Shown one piece after another: positions 34,110 through 43,942 of a stretch of DNA of 64,000 nucleotides. Each line of letters starts with the position of its first letter. The first letter of the stretch is position 1. A program made the translations under genes and the position numbers. This DNA is from Palsa-295 sp963781105 (GTDB taxonomy: Bacteria > Acidobacteriota > Terriglobia > Acidiferrales > UBA7541), in the NCBI GenBank assembly GCA_963781105.1, contig CAWAED010000003.1:434001-498000 (forward strand). The letters are read 5' to 3'. The notes under the pieces were generated by a model. The model was not told the origin of the DNA and ran no database searches. It saw only the letters and a program-made list of their open reading frames with translations.

Positions 34110-36899
34110 GTGATTGGCCAGACGATCTCCCGTTATCGCATCGAAGACAAGCTCGGCGGCGGCGGTATGGGAGTGGTCTATCGCGCGGAGGACACCAAGC
34201 TCCGGCGTTTAGTCGCGCTGAAATTCCTTCCGGACGATATGGCGGACGATCCCCACGCGCTGGATCGCTTCCGTCGCGAAGCGCGCGCAGCCTCCGCGCT
34301 GAACCATCCGAATATCTGCATCATTCACGATATTGAGGAAGACCAGGGCCGCCACTTCCTGGTGATGGAGTTTCTTGACGGCCAGACGCTGAAGCATCGC
34401 ATCGCGCAAGGGCCAATCCCAGTGGACGAGCTACTGGAGATCGGCATTCAGGTGTCCACCGCGCTGGATGCCGCGCACGCACGGGGCATCATTCACCGCG
34501 ACATCAAGCCGGCGAACATTTTTCTGGTGCGCAACGGACAGGCCAAAGTGCTCGATTTCGGTCTCGCCAAGGTGCTCTCGCCGCGCCACGCGATTCCGGG
34601 TGTCACCGTTTCGGCGCTACCCACCGCGACCGAACAGGAATTGCTGAGCAGTCCTGGCTCGACGATGGGCACGGTTGCCTACATGTCACCCGAGCAGGCA
34701 CTCGGCGAAGATATTGACGCGCGCTCGGACCTTTTCTCCTTTGGCGTGGCGCTGTACGAAATGGCCACGGGCGTCTTGGCTTTTTATGGCGCTACGTCCG
34801 GGGCGATGTTTGACGCGATTCTGCACAAAACGCCAGTGCCACCGGGCCGAGTGAACCCGCAGCTGCCGGCCGAACTCGACCGCATCATTCATAAGGCGCT
34901 CGAAAAGGACCGCGCGCTTCGCTATCAGCACGCGTCCGAGCTGCGCGCCGATTTGCAACGGCTGAAGCGCGACACTGCTTCCGGCCAAGTGGTGGCCGCG
35001 GCCAGTGGCGCGCAATCAGCCGTTTCTCAGCTGGCAGCACCGGCCGCCTTTTCTGTGGCTGCTTCTGTCGCGCGCGATCAGGTCTCGAGCGGTTCGGTGG
35101 TAGTGGCTGCCGCGAAGCAGCATAAGATCGGCTTCGCAACCGGCGCGTTGGTGTCAATCGCGGTGCTGGCCGCGGCGGCCTACGGCCTGTACGCTCTGCT
35201 GCACCGCACAGCGCCTGCTCCGTTCGCGGACTTCACCATGACGCAAATTACGAACAACGAGAAATCGGTGGAAGCGGCGATTTCGCCTGATGGCAAATAC
35301 CTTCTCAGCGTTCTGGAAGACAAAGGCAAACAAAGCTTGTGGCTGCGCCACGTCCCCACGAACAGCGATACCCAGGTGATCGCGCCCGCAGACGCTTTTT
35401 ATCAGACCCCTGCCTTTTCGCCGGACGGCAACTACATTTATTTCCGCAAAGCAGCAGACAACACGCATGTTTCATTCAACGCCTTCCGCGCACCGGTCTT
35501 CGGTGGTACGCCCCAGCTCGTAGCGCGAGACGTGGACAGCGGGCTTACCTTTTCTCCCGACAGCCGCCGAATCGCCTACGCGCGTGCCAATGATCCCGAG
35601 GTTGGAAAGTATCAGGCGTTGATCGCGAATGCCGACGGCACCAATGAAAAATTGCTTTTCAGCGGACCCGCCGACGAATTCCCAGTGTCCTTATCCTGGT
35701 CGCAAGACAATAAACAGATCGCCTCGGTTTACTCCGGGCCCGGCGATGATTTAAGCATCATTGAGCTGCGAGATTTGACAACCGCCCAAGTGAAGGGGCG
35801 TTTCCCTCTCCGTGGGGTGCAGGTCAATGACCTGGCTTGGCTGCCGGACGGCAGCGGCCTGGCCGTCACGCAGCAAAACAATCCGACACCTTTTGCGCGC
35901 GTGCAGATCGGGTTGCTTTTGGGGCCGGCCAGCCAGTTTCGCGCCGTTACCAAAGACACGAATAGTTATCGGACGCTGACGCTCTCGGCCGACGGAAAGA
36001 CGCTGGCTACCGTCCAACAGAAAATCACACGAACCTTATATCTCCTGCCGGGCACTGGATTTACCGGCGCTTCTCCGGATCCGGCTCCCGCGCAGGTCAA
36101 CGACGCTTTTGGTTTCCACTGGGCCTCGAACGGGCAGCTTTATTTTAGCGATGGCATCAACCTGCTGCGAGTGTCAACCGATGGCAGCGACAAGACAATG
36201 CTTCTAAGCGACCCCGCAGCCCTGGTTGCATCAGCCACAGGCTGCCCCAATGGACAGTATGTCGTCTTCGATTGGTCGGGCCACTCCGGCACTAATAACA
36301 TGAACGTCTGGCGAATGGCGCCCGACGGCTCGAATATCAAGCAGCTCACGCATGGCACCACCGACATCGCTATAAGGTGCGCGCCGGACGGAAAGTGGGT
36401 TTACTACCAGGATTGGCTCCACTCGCGAATCATGCGCGTGCCGATAGAGGGCGGCACGCCCGAAAATGTGCCGGGAACCATTGTTCCCAACACTATTTTC
36501 GTCTACCCCGGCTTCGGCATGTCCGCCGATGGCAAGTGGCTGACTTTTCTTGCGAACCGGATCGATCCGAACGGTCCCGTCAATAAAATCGTTCTGGTTC
36601 CGCTCGATACAGGGCCAAAGCCGGCGGTGCGATTGCTCGACCCCGATCCCAGAATTACGCACAATCCGGCATTCACGCCAGCCGGCGACGCCATTGTGTA
36701 CCCCATTCGAGAGAAAGGAGTGGACAATCTGTGGCTCCAGCCGCTCGATGGTTCTCGCGGCCGCCAAATCACCAACTTTCAATCCGACGTGATTCGCGAG
36801 TTCGAGTTCTCTCCCGACGGCAAGACCCTCGGCGTTTTCCGAGAGCATACCGAATCCGACGTCGTGCTCCTGCACGACACTAGCGGCCCAGGGCGGTGA
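34110..36899 (+). CDS. Ser/Thr protein kinase with TolB-like propeller
   Basis: GTG at 34110 is chosen (AAGGA 8 nt upstream; it gives MIGQTISRYRIEDKLGGGG as in the two paralogues); a GTG 33 nt earlier has no ribosome site. 929 residues. Kinase domain (~8-270): glycine loop LGGGGMGVV, Lys38 in VALKFL, HRDIKPAN with catalytic Asp131, DFGLAKV, and APE-like MSPEQ. One membrane helix near residue 350 (GFATGALVSIAVLAAAAYGL). The C-terminal ~540 residues are WD40/TolB-like repeats (ISPDGKYLLSVLED, FSPDSRRIAYARA, etc.), outside the cell membrane. It should sense an external cue and phosphorylate Ser/Thr; the cue is unknown. Flanked by direct repeats. Confidence 0.95.
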   Translation: MIGQTISRYRIEDKLGGGGMGVVYRAEDTKLRRLVALKFLPDDMADDPHALDRFRREARAASALNHPNICIIHDIEEDQGRHFLVMEFLDGQTLKHRIAQGPIPVDELLEIGIQVSTALDAAHARGIIHRDIKPANIFLVRNGQAKVLDFGLAKVLSPRHAIPGVTVSALPTATEQELLSSPGSTMGTVAYMSPEQALGEDIDARSDLFSFGVALYEMATGVLAFYGATSGAMFDAILHKTPVPPGRVNPQLPAELDRIIHKALEKDRALRYQHASELRADLQRLKRDTASGQVVAAASGAQSAVSQLAAPAAFSVAASVARDQVSSGSVVVAAAKQHKIGFATGALVSIAVLAAAAYGLYALLHRTAPAPFADFTMTQITNNEKSVEAAISPDGKYLLSVLEDKGKQSLWLRHVPTNSDTQVIAPADAFYQTPAFSPDGNYIYFRKAADNTHVSFNAFRAPVFGGTPQLVARDVDSGLTFSPDSRRIAYARANDPEVGKYQALIANADGTNEKLLFSGPADEFPVSLSWSQDNKQIASVYSGPGDDLSIIELRDLTTAQVKGRFPLRGVQVNDLAWLPDGSGLAVTQQNNPTPFARVQIGLLLGPASQFRAVTKDTNSYRTLTLSADGKTLATVQQKITRTLYLLPGTGFTGASPDPAPAQVNDAFGFHWASNGQLYFSDGINLLRVSTDGSDKTMLLSDPAALVASATGCPNGQYVVFDWSGHSGTNNMNVWRMAPDGSNIKQLTHGTTDIAIRCAPDGKWVYYQDWLHSRIMRVPIEGGTPENVPGTIVPNTIFVYPGFGMSADGKWLTFLANRIDPNGPVNKIVLVPLDTGPKPAVRLLDPDPRITHNPAFTPAGDAIVYPIREKGVDNLWLQPLDGSRGRQITNFQSDVIREFEFSPDGKTLGVFREHTESDVVLLHDTSGPGR

Positions 36900-37417
36900 C
36901 GTCGTCGACGGACCCTTGGTTCGTAAGCCGGGCGTCCGTGCGCGGCAATTCTGCAACAATTGAAAAGAGATATTCGCCGCTGCCGCGACTGTTTACATTG
37001 GGCGGGTGGCCGACCCTTCCAAAACGATCCGCTGTGGCCTTACGTTTTTAGGGGTGCCGCACTCTCGTCGGTTTGCGGCCGCTGGCCGCCGGCGAGGGTG
37101 CGCAACTGTAGCCGATCCGATGCGCAATGAATTGGAGCGGCATTCTGGAGGGCGTGGGGAGTGGTGGTCACACCGAGCTTGGGAGCGGAGGGTAGGGCTT
37201 GACGTTGTGCCGCGCACCCTTTGCAAACTGCGCAAAGGCTTGCGGCACCCGTAAAACCTAAAGACGGTCGCGTGCCCGTGCTACAAGGGTGCGCCACTCG
37301 CCGGTCGCGTTCCCGTCCTGCAAGGGTCGCTCACCCGCCAGCGACAAGGCCTCACAGATGTCGCGTGCCCTGAAACTTCCCCTTGCTCACCTGCGTAACC
37401 ACCTTTGGAGGCCATGA
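36900..37417 (+). repeat. Gene-free spacer with long repeat (main copy 37060-37300)
   Basis: The 37060-37300 stretch combines GCCGGCGAGGGTGCG, GATGCGCAATGAATTGGAGC, CATTCTGGAGGGCG, GGAGGGTAGGGCTTGACG and the 92-bp unit shared with 33914-34005. The whole stretch recurs, inverted and diverged, at 59440-59690. CCCTTTGCAAACTGCGCAAAGG forms a hairpin. No gene is visible. Confidence 0.72.
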
Positions 37418-37990
37418 ATGCTCTGGTTCTACGAAGCGTTCTTTCCTGTGATGTGGATTTTCTTTTTAATCTACTGGCAGATCAAAGCTGCCAATACCAA
37501 AGCCACCCAGCGCCTCGAGTCGGCCGCCTCCCGCATCCTGCGCGTCCTCATTTTCCTGATCGCGATCATCATCCTCTCGACAACTCGCATCCCGCTGCCG
37601 TGGCTTTACCTGCTGCTGTGGCCGCAGGGGCTTTGGCCCTTCTGGTTGGGAGCAGCCGTCACCATCGCCGGCCTGCTGTTCGCCGTCTGGGCGCGCGAGC
37701 ACCTCGGCAGAAACTGGAGCCGCTCGGTGACCATTAAGCAGGGCCACGAGCTGATCACCACCGGTCCCTATGCCGTGGCCCGTCACCCCATTTACACCGG
37801 CATTCTGACCGGTTTCCTGGGCATGGCGATTGCCATCTCCCAAGTGCGCGGGTTCATCGCGTTCGTTCTCGTCTTTGTCGCGTTGTGGCTCAAGCTCCGC
37901 ATGGAAGAACAATGGATGCGTTCCCAGTTCGGCGAGGCGTATGCCACCTATGCTCGTAAGACTGCTGCCCTGGTGCCCTACCTCCTGTGA
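37418..37990 (+). CDS. Isoprenylcysteine carboxyl methyltransferase-like membrane protein
   Basis: 190 residues, SD-like GGAGG 7 nt before the ATG. About five hydrophobic segments. The C-terminal half has the ICMT/PEMT-like signature GHELITTGPYAVARHPIYTG, then RMEEQWMRSQFGEAYATYARK (shown shortened: EEQWMRSQFGEAY). These residues form the SAM-binding part of integral-membrane methyltransferases. In bacteria the substrate is usually unknown, since CaaX proteins are absent; phospholipid, thiol or small-molecule methylation is possible. Distant from other enzyme genes. Confidence 0.9.
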   Translation: MLWFYEAFFPVMWIFFLIYWQIKAANTKATQRLESAASRILRVLIFLIAIIILSTTRIPLPWLYLLLWPQGLWPFWLGAAVTIAGLLFAVWAREHLGRNWSRSVTIKQGHELITTGPYAVARHPIYTGILTGFLGMAIAISQVRGFIAFVLVFVALWLKLRMEEQWMRSQFGEAYATYARKTAALVPYLL

Positions 37991-38084
37991 GCGCTGCGTT
38001 ACGATCTCACCCCATTAAGAGCGAGTTGGGTTGCAGCCGTTGCAAGCGAAGCAGATTTTGCTGTGCCACCAAGAATCGAAGAGA

Positions 38085-38135
38085 GATCCTTCGCTTCGCT
38101 CCCTTCGCTATAGCGCTCAGGGCAGGCAGGATGAC
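38085..38135 (-). repeat. Dispersed AGAGATCCTTCGCTTCGCTC repeat
   Basis: Inverted relative of the CCTGAGCGAAGCGAAGGAT elements at 14818-14843 and 15730-15756, lying between convergent genes; a TATAGCGCTCAGGGCAGGCAGGATGAC tail completes it (shown shortened: GCGCTCAGGGC). Confidence 0.6.
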
Positions 38136-38152
38136 GAGCTTAAGAAGCTGCG

Positions 38153-40642
38153 CTATTGCGGTAGGTTGAGTTTGTGCAGTAGCGCGGGCCAGCGGGGGTC
38201 GGATTTTAGAGTGTCGAAGGCTGGGAAGCGGATTACGGCGGTGATTTCGTCATCGCGATCTGCTTGGGCTTTTTCTAGGTATGCGAAGGCCTTGTCGCGA
38301 TTTCCAGCGAGCGAGTAGGCGACGGCTGCGTCGGAAAGCATCGCGCCTTCGCTGGCAGCATCCATGAATTCAGCGTAGCCTTTGGCATCCGGGCTCCAGG
38401 AGCGCCCAGGCAACGCCGCCCCGCGCGGGGGCAATTTCTGCAACGTGCTCACGGCGTCGGCCCACTGGCCGTGCATGGCCTGCACTTGCGATAAGTAAAA
38501 AAGCGCGGGCCCGAAATCGGGGTCGCGCTCGAGGATCTGATCGAACTGCTGGCGGGCTTCGGTATCTTTGTGCGCGATCACGAGCGTGAGAGCGTAATTG
38601 GTCTTCACGATCGGCGCGAGCGGATCGAGAGCGAGCGCCAGTTGAAACTGGTCGAGCGCTTCTGCGATGTGGTTCATGGGCATCAGATAATTGAACGCGT
38701 AAAAGTAATGAGCGTTGGCGTTGTTCGGATTGAGTTCGATCGCGCGGCGAAACTCCGGGTCGGCTTCGCTCCACTTCCAGGCCTTGACCAGCGCATTGGC
38801 GCGCGCCGTGTGAGCGTCAGAGCTGGTATCGTCCAGCTCGACGGCTTTTTGGGAGGCCTGATCCGCCAGTGTTATGGCCTGGTCCGACGGAATCAAGCGC
38901 CCGTAACCCGAGGCAACGACATAGCTGGTCGCAAGCCCCGCCCACGCCAGCGCGTAATTCGGATCGGCAGCCACCGCCTGGCGGAACAACTCGACGCTCT
39001 TAAGGATTCCCGTATTGGTGCGGCCGTATAGTTGCTGCTGCGCTTCGAGATAGAGGCGATAGGCGTCGGGATTCGTGGTGCCGGCGTTGCCCATTTTTGC
39101 CTGAGCGTCGCCAGCCGTGTTTACCTGCAATTTTTTGGCGACGTCGCGGGTGATGTCACCCTGCACCTGCGTGACGTCGGCCATTTTGCGTTCGTAGTGC
39201 TTGCCCCACATTTCCGAGCCGTCCGCGGTGTTGACGAGGTCGGCTTGCACGGCGACGGTGTCGCCATGCTGCGTGACGCGGCCCATCAGCAGCGAGCCGA
39301 CGTTTAAGTCCTTGCCGATTTTTTGCGGATCGTCCGCGCTATTTTTGAAGCGGAAGACGGTGCTGCGCGCCATGACTTTCACGTCGGGGAGTTGAGAGAG
39401 CGTGCCGATGAGGCTTTCGGTGAGACCGTCGCTGAGATATTCGTTGTTGGGGTCAGAGGTGGCGTTGACGAAAGGCAGCACGGCGATGGAGGTGATTTTT
39501 TCGGCGGGCTGGCGGCCGCGCAGGAAGTAGTAGCCGCCGACGGCGAGTGCCAGCGCTGCGATGACGGCACCGCCAAGCCAGAGTTTGCGCGTTGCGCCGG
39601 CGTTGGCGGTGGGCAGCGTTGCAGAACCGGGGGACGTTTGCGCTGCTGATGCGGTGCTAGCAGCGCTTGCACCGGCCGCTGCGGATACGCTGCCCGATTG
39701 GGTTGCGGGCGCGTCGCTGACGCGCGTGGAGCGGCCGGAATCCTGTTCGCGCTTGAGGCGCGCGAGATCCGCGCGAATGTCGGCGGCGGACTGGTAGCGC
39801 AGATTGCGGTCCTTCTCGAGGGCTTTGTTGATGATGCGCTCGAGCTCCGCGGGCGTTGCGGGATTCAGCCGCGCGGGAGCCGCCACCGCGCCATCCAGAA
39901 TCGCATTGAAAATCACGCCGGAAGTTTCGCCGCGGAAAGGGAGCGTGCCGGTAGTCATTTCGTAAAGCACGGCGCCGAAGGAGAAAAGGTCGGAGCGGCC
40001 GTCGAGTTCCTTGCCGCGGACCTGCTCGGGCGACATGTAGGCGACGGTGCCCATGGTGCTGCCGGGGCTGGTGAGATGTTCGGCGGAGGTGGCTAGCGTG
40101 GCGGCCTCGGTGGGGTCCACTGGGATTTTCGAGGCGGAAGAGCCCGCGGCGGTGAAGGTGACCTTGGCGAGACCGAAATCGAGAATTTTGGCGTGGCCGC
40201 GCTTGGTGACGAAAATATTCGCGGGCTTGATGTCGCGGTGAACGATGTGTTCGGCGTGCGCGGCGTCGAGCGCGTCGGCGATTTCGATGGCGAGAGAGAG
40301 GAGGTCTTCGATATCCACGGGGCGGCCGTTGATGCGGTGCTTGAGCGTCTGGCCGTCGAGAAATTCCATGGCGATGAAGGCCTGGCCGTCTTGTTCGCCG
40401 ATGTCGTAAATGGTGCAGATGTTGGGATGGTTGAGCGCGGAGGCCGCTTGCGCTTCGCGCTGGAAACGGGCGAGGGCTTGGGGATCGCCGGCGACATCCT
40501 GCGGCAGAAATTTCAGCGCGACGAAACGCTTGAGGCGCGAGTCTTCGGCCTTGTAGACGACACCCATGCCTCCGCCGCCGAGTTTTTCGATGATGCGGTA
40601 ATGCGAGATGGTCTGGCCGATTGGAGACGGGGTGTCTGCCAT
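38153..40642 (-). CDS. Ser/Thr protein kinase with FlgO/TolB-N-like and TPR regions
   Basis: 829 residues. Kinase domain (~14-280): LGGGGMGVV, Lys44 in VALKFL, HRDIKPAN, DFGLAKV, YMSPEQVRG. A Ser/Ala-rich linker and one membrane helix (LGGAVIAALALAVGGYYFL, ~358-376) follow. Residues ~385-510 (AVLPFVNATSDPNNEYLSDG, LGTLSQL..., VQADLVNTADGSEMWGKHY, shortened) match the TolB-N/FlgO-like domain linked to many bacterial adenylate cyclase/kinase receptors. The last ~250 residues are TPRs (ALAWAGLATSYVVASGYGRL, NNANAHYFYAFNYLMPM). It ends 163 bp before the ICMT-like gene, convergent. Confidence 0.95.
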   Translation of the reverse strand: MADTPSPIGQTISHYRIIEKLGGGGMGVVYKAEDSRLKRFVALKFLPQDVAGDPQALARFQREAQAASALNHPNICTIYDIGEQDGQAFIAMEFLDGQTLKHRINGRPVDIEDLLSLAIEIADALDAAHAEHIVHRDIKPANIFVTKRGHAKILDFGLAKVTFTAAGSSASKIPVDPTEAATLATSAEHLTSPGSTMGTVAYMSPEQVRGKELDGRSDLFSFGAVLYEMTTGTLPFRGETSGVIFNAILDGAVAAPARLNPATPAELERIINKALEKDRNLRYQSAADIRADLARLKREQDSGRSTRVSDAPATQSGSVSAAAGASAASTASAAQTSPGSATLPTANAGATRKLWLGGAVIAALALAVGGYYFLRGRQPAEKITSIAVLPFVNATSDPNNEYLSDGLTESLIGTLSQLPDVKVMARSTVFRFKNSADDPQKIGKDLNVGSLLMGRVTQHGDTVAVQADLVNTADGSEMWGKHYERKMADVTQVQGDITRDVAKKLQVNTAGDAQAKMGNAGTTNPDAYRLYLEAQQQLYGRTNTGILKSVELFRQAVAADPNYALAWAGLATSYVVASGYGRLIPSDQAITLADQASQKAVELDDTSSDAHTARANALVKAWKWSEADPEFRRAIELNPNNANAHYFYAFNYLMPMNHIAEALDQFQLALALDPLAPIVKTNYALTLVIAHKDTEARQQFDQILERDPDFGPALFYLSQVQAMHGQWADAVSTLQKLPPRGAALPGRSWSPDAKGYAEFMDAASEGAMLSDAAVAYSLAGNRDKAFAYLEKAQADRDDEITAVIRFPAFDTLKSDPRWPALLHKLNLPQ

Positions 40643-40775
40643 GCGCGGACATGTTAGGTGGAGGCGAGAGGCAAGTCAACGAGGAGGGATTGCGATCTAC
40701 GAAAGTGTAAAGCAGAGACCCTGCCGCAGGCGGGCTCTCAGGGCAGCAGGAGTGGGTTGCGCTACCCCCGATTCC

Positions 40776-43616
40776 TCACTTGGCGGCGTTTACGGCGGGA
40801 TCGGTTTTATCCAACGATTCCGCGTCGAGAGTGTAGACCATTTGATTGGCGGTCACGACCAGAAGACGTTTGCCGTCGGCGCTGAATTGCCAGGCGGAGA
40901 TGTGGTATGGAAACTCCAGTTCGGCGCGCTTTTCGAGGGACTGGAGATCGTAAACATTTACCTGCCCTGTTTCGTTTTCCACCAGCAGAATGCCTGCGGC
41001 TGTAGAAAGCGTGGACTTGGCGCCGAAGAAGACTGCTTTCTGCTCGCCGGTTGACAACGAGTATACGCGGGTACGATTTTCGCTGTCGCCGACGATGACC
41101 CAGTCGCCTTGAGCGAAGGAGCGGGTGACACGAAAGGAACCTTTGCCCGTATCAACAAGCAGCTGACCGCGCAAAGTTCCCGTAGCGGCGTCGAGGACTT
41201 CGAGGAGATAGGCGCTTCGATGATCGTGCATGGCGGCGAAGCGCTTCTGCAGGGAGGCGTTGGCTTTAATTTCGTCCTTCGCCGCCGATTCATCGACGCG
41301 CCATTCCAGGATCAATGAATCGAATTGCCAGTCCAGGGTGAGGGTTGGCGCCTCCTTGGGAAATGTTCGCGACCAGAGGAGATGGCCGTCGCGGACGTCC
41401 TGGACATCGAGGGTGATGTCGTATGCCAAAGACTTTTCCTTGCCAGCCGGCTTGCGGAGCAGAAGAAATTGCCCCCACTGCTTGGCGGCGGCCTTCTCGT
41501 CGAGGGGAGAGCCAGGCACGAGCGTGTCATGAGAGAGATCGCCGCGGGCGATGGTGCGGGGCTGCGGATCGAGCTTGGGAAAATCGGCGTAGAAGGATCG
41601 ATCGCCGTCGAAGTAAGCGCCGCGAAAACCGCGCGTGAGATAGAGGCGTTTGGAAGCGGAGAGATCCCAGACGGCGCCACGGCTAGTTCCAGAAAGGGCC
41701 AGCAATTTGAGGTCGGGAGAGACGGCCCAGGCGCGCAGAGCGCCGAAAGCACTTTTGGGGAGCTCGAGTTGAGCCTTCTGCCGGTGCGTTGCGATGTCAA
41801 ATATGCCGACTTCGCCGGAAGCGCGCTGCGTAAGAACGTCGTGATCGAAGACATCCATCGCGGACGACTGTGTGGAGCCGATGACAAAAGTTTGCGACGC
41901 CAAGTCGAGGACGCCGACGAGCGAATCCTTGACGGGCTTCAGGATGACATAGTTGCCGCGCGTGGGAGCTTCGATATCCTGGCGAGAATTTATGGGAACG
42001 CGCGCGAGGACTTTGCCGGAGGGAAATTCAATCACGGCGGAATTCTTGGGGTCGGAACGGTTTTGCACGATCACGCGATCCGGAGCGAGGAACGCAAAGT
42101 TATTTCGAAGCATGTCGCCTAACGCGCCGTGCAGGGGAATTTGGAGGTGATTCGTTACATCTATCCCGATCGCCAGTTCGGAAGCGGTGGCGACGAAATA
42201 ATGATCGTCGGGGGAAAAACCCATCTGTATCCATCTTCCGTCGCCGCTTTCCGCCAGGAGCAACGTCAGGAATCGGATGAAATCGCCGAGGGCGCCGGGC
42301 GTCTTGGGCTCGAAGTAGGCTTTTTTGGTAAGCAGAGCGTTTCCAGTGGCCACGTCGAACAGCGAAAAATCCAGCGTGTGGCTGACGCAGGCAAGCAGCT
42401 TGCCATCGTGCGAAAGAGAGCTCTGCGTGCAACCGTTCTGCAGAGCCATTTCGTGAACGCTGGTCCTTTCCTGGCTATCAATTCCCCACTGTTCGATCCG
42501 CAAATCGCGCGTCAGCACCAGGATCTTTTGCGAGTCCGGAGAGAATTGAAGCTGGTGCGCCTCGTCGGCATCGATGCGGAATAGCAAGGTAAACGGTTCG
42601 TTGGAGAATACGAAGATGCTGGCGTCGTCTTGAGCCAGTGAGTACCTGCCGTCGGGACTGAATTTCAGATTCTGGATGTCGGTTCGCAGCGGAGGATTCA
42701 GCAAGTTTTTTGAAACCACACCGGTGAGCTGCTCCGGGTGGCCGAAGCCGGAATAAGCGATGACTTCTGATTGCCATGCAAGAAAATCCGCGGAGGGCGG
42801 GGACACCGGCTTTTCCCGACAGGACGCAGGAAGCGAGCTTTCCGATTTGTGGATTTCGCGCAGGCGCTTTTCGCCGGGTGTGGTTAGGGAGAAGAAGTCG
42901 GTAAGAAGGTTGCCCGATTTGCCATGGGTTTGCGCATAACGTTCGTAAAAGTCCACAAGACCTTGTGGCGAAAATCCGGCAGCGGCGGCGGCGTAGAGCG
43001 CGACGCGGTCGGCTTGGTACTGATGGGGTTCTTCCTCGCGAAACTCTCGTTCCTCGGTCTTGATGAGCAGGCTGCGGTTGCGCGCGACATTGTCCAGCAT
43101 GCGATTGAACTTATCGAAGATATCCTTGCGGTCGCCGACCGAATCGACTCCCAGGATTTCATGGAAGCGGCGCGTCATTTCGATGGCGTTCTGATGCGTG
43201 AGGATATGACCCATTTCGTGGCCGAGCATTCCGGCGAGTTCATCGTCGTTGCGAAGAAAAGCGATCATTTTGCGGGTGACGTAGATGCGTCCGGCTCCGA
43301 CGCTGAACGAGTTCACGATGGGTTCGTCGATGAGAATGACGCGAAACTTCAGTTGCGTGGGCGGGAGTTGAGCCAGGATGCGATCGGCGATGTGATTGAG
43401 GCGTGCGGACAACTGATCGTCATGGATGACACGGAAATTCTTTTCCAGCCATTCCGCTTCGACGTCGCCCAAATCCAGTTCTTGCTGAGGGCTAAACATG
43501 TTGGCGGCCGGCGAGGGCGTGAGGATCGGGGGAGCCGGACATTGTTGCTGGGCACGCGCCGCGCCGGGACAGAATCCCAGCAGGGCGCACAGGATAACGG
43601 TGGAAGCAATTTGCAT
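40776..43616 (-). CDS. M48-family metallopeptidase fused to WD40-like repeats
   Basis: ATG 43616 is chosen (GAGGG ~8 nt upstream; a longer frame starts at 43646). 946 residues; signal peptide MQIASTVILCALLGFCPGA. An M48 peptidase domain (~50-270) with zinc motif His133-Glu134-x-x-His137 (GHEMGHILTH), followed by EFREEEPHQYQADR (the third zinc ligand is expected near here) and YAAAAAGFSPQGL. The remaining ~650 residues are WD40/beta-propeller repeats (FSPDGRYSLAQDDASIFVFS, LSHDGKLLACVSH). The peptidase probably acts outside the membrane on misfolded proteins; the propellers would recruit substrates. The fusion is acidobacterial in style. Confidence 0.92.
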   Translation of the reverse strand: MQIASTVILCALLGFCPGAARAQQQCPAPPILTPSPAANMFSPQQELDLGDVEAEWLEKNFRVIHDDQLSARLNHIADRILAQLPPTQLKFRVILIDEPIVNSFSVGAGRIYVTRKMIAFLRNDDELAGMLGHEMGHILTHQNAIEMTRRFHEILGVDSVGDRKDIFDKFNRMLDNVARNRSLLIKTEEREFREEEPHQYQADRVALYAAAAAGFSPQGLVDFYERYAQTHGKSGNLLTDFFSLTTPGEKRLREIHKSESSLPASCREKPVSPPSADFLAWQSEVIAYSGFGHPEQLTGVVSKNLLNPPLRTDIQNLKFSPDGRYSLAQDDASIFVFSNEPFTLLFRIDADEAHQLQFSPDSQKILVLTRDLRIEQWGIDSQERTSVHEMALQNGCTQSSLSHDGKLLACVSHTLDFSLFDVATGNALLTKKAYFEPKTPGALGDFIRFLTLLLAESGDGRWIQMGFSPDDHYFVATASELAIGIDVTNHLQIPLHGALGDMLRNNFAFLAPDRVIVQNRSDPKNSAVIEFPSGKVLARVPINSRQDIEAPTRGNYVILKPVKDSLVGVLDLASQTFVIGSTQSSAMDVFDHDVLTQRASGEVGIFDIATHRQKAQLELPKSAFGALRAWAVSPDLKLLALSGTSRGAVWDLSASKRLYLTRGFRGAYFDGDRSFYADFPKLDPQPRTIARGDLSHDTLVPGSPLDEKAAAKQWGQFLLLRKPAGKEKSLAYDITLDVQDVRDGHLLWSRTFPKEAPTLTLDWQFDSLILEWRVDESAAKDEIKANASLQKRFAAMHDHRSAYLLEVLDAATGTLRGQLLVDTGKGSFRVTRSFAQGDWVIVGDSENRTRVYSLSTGEQKAVFFGAKSTLSTAAGILLVENETGQVNVYDLQSLEKRAELEFPYHISAWQFSADGKRLLVVTANQMVYTLDAESLDKTDPAVNAAK

Positions 43617-43942
43617 TCGCGTACCCTCGTATATCACAGCGGGCAAGGTTAAGAAAGAGTACCTTGGCTAAGTACGGATGGACGGAACTGGGGGGCAGTC
43701 ACGCGAAAGCTATGCTGCCGTTGAGCGATCGGGCGCCCCGCGAATATAACTTCGAGCACATTTGGCCGCTTTGGTAACCATCACCCTATCGTTATCTGAT
43801 CTCATGTCAGCTAGACTGCTGGAAGATGGCAAGTGGATCGCGGTGGGATGCCGCTATGGCAAGGGTCAAGTGCATGGATTGCCGAGCCCTATTTGGTTCT
43901 GCATCCTTACCAGTTATTTCTGCGAGATGAGGCGAGTTATTC
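43617..43942. other. Spacer between divergent genes
   Basis: 326 bp, no gene. It must hold the promoters of the peptidase and of the Sel1-repeat gene; I see no distinct hexamer pair or repeat. Confidence 0.5.

Noticed and set aside
37040..37297. Open frame within the 37-kb repeat
   Set aside because: Sequence recurs as a noncoding repeat with hairpins at 33.9 and 59.5 kb, with frames not preserved.
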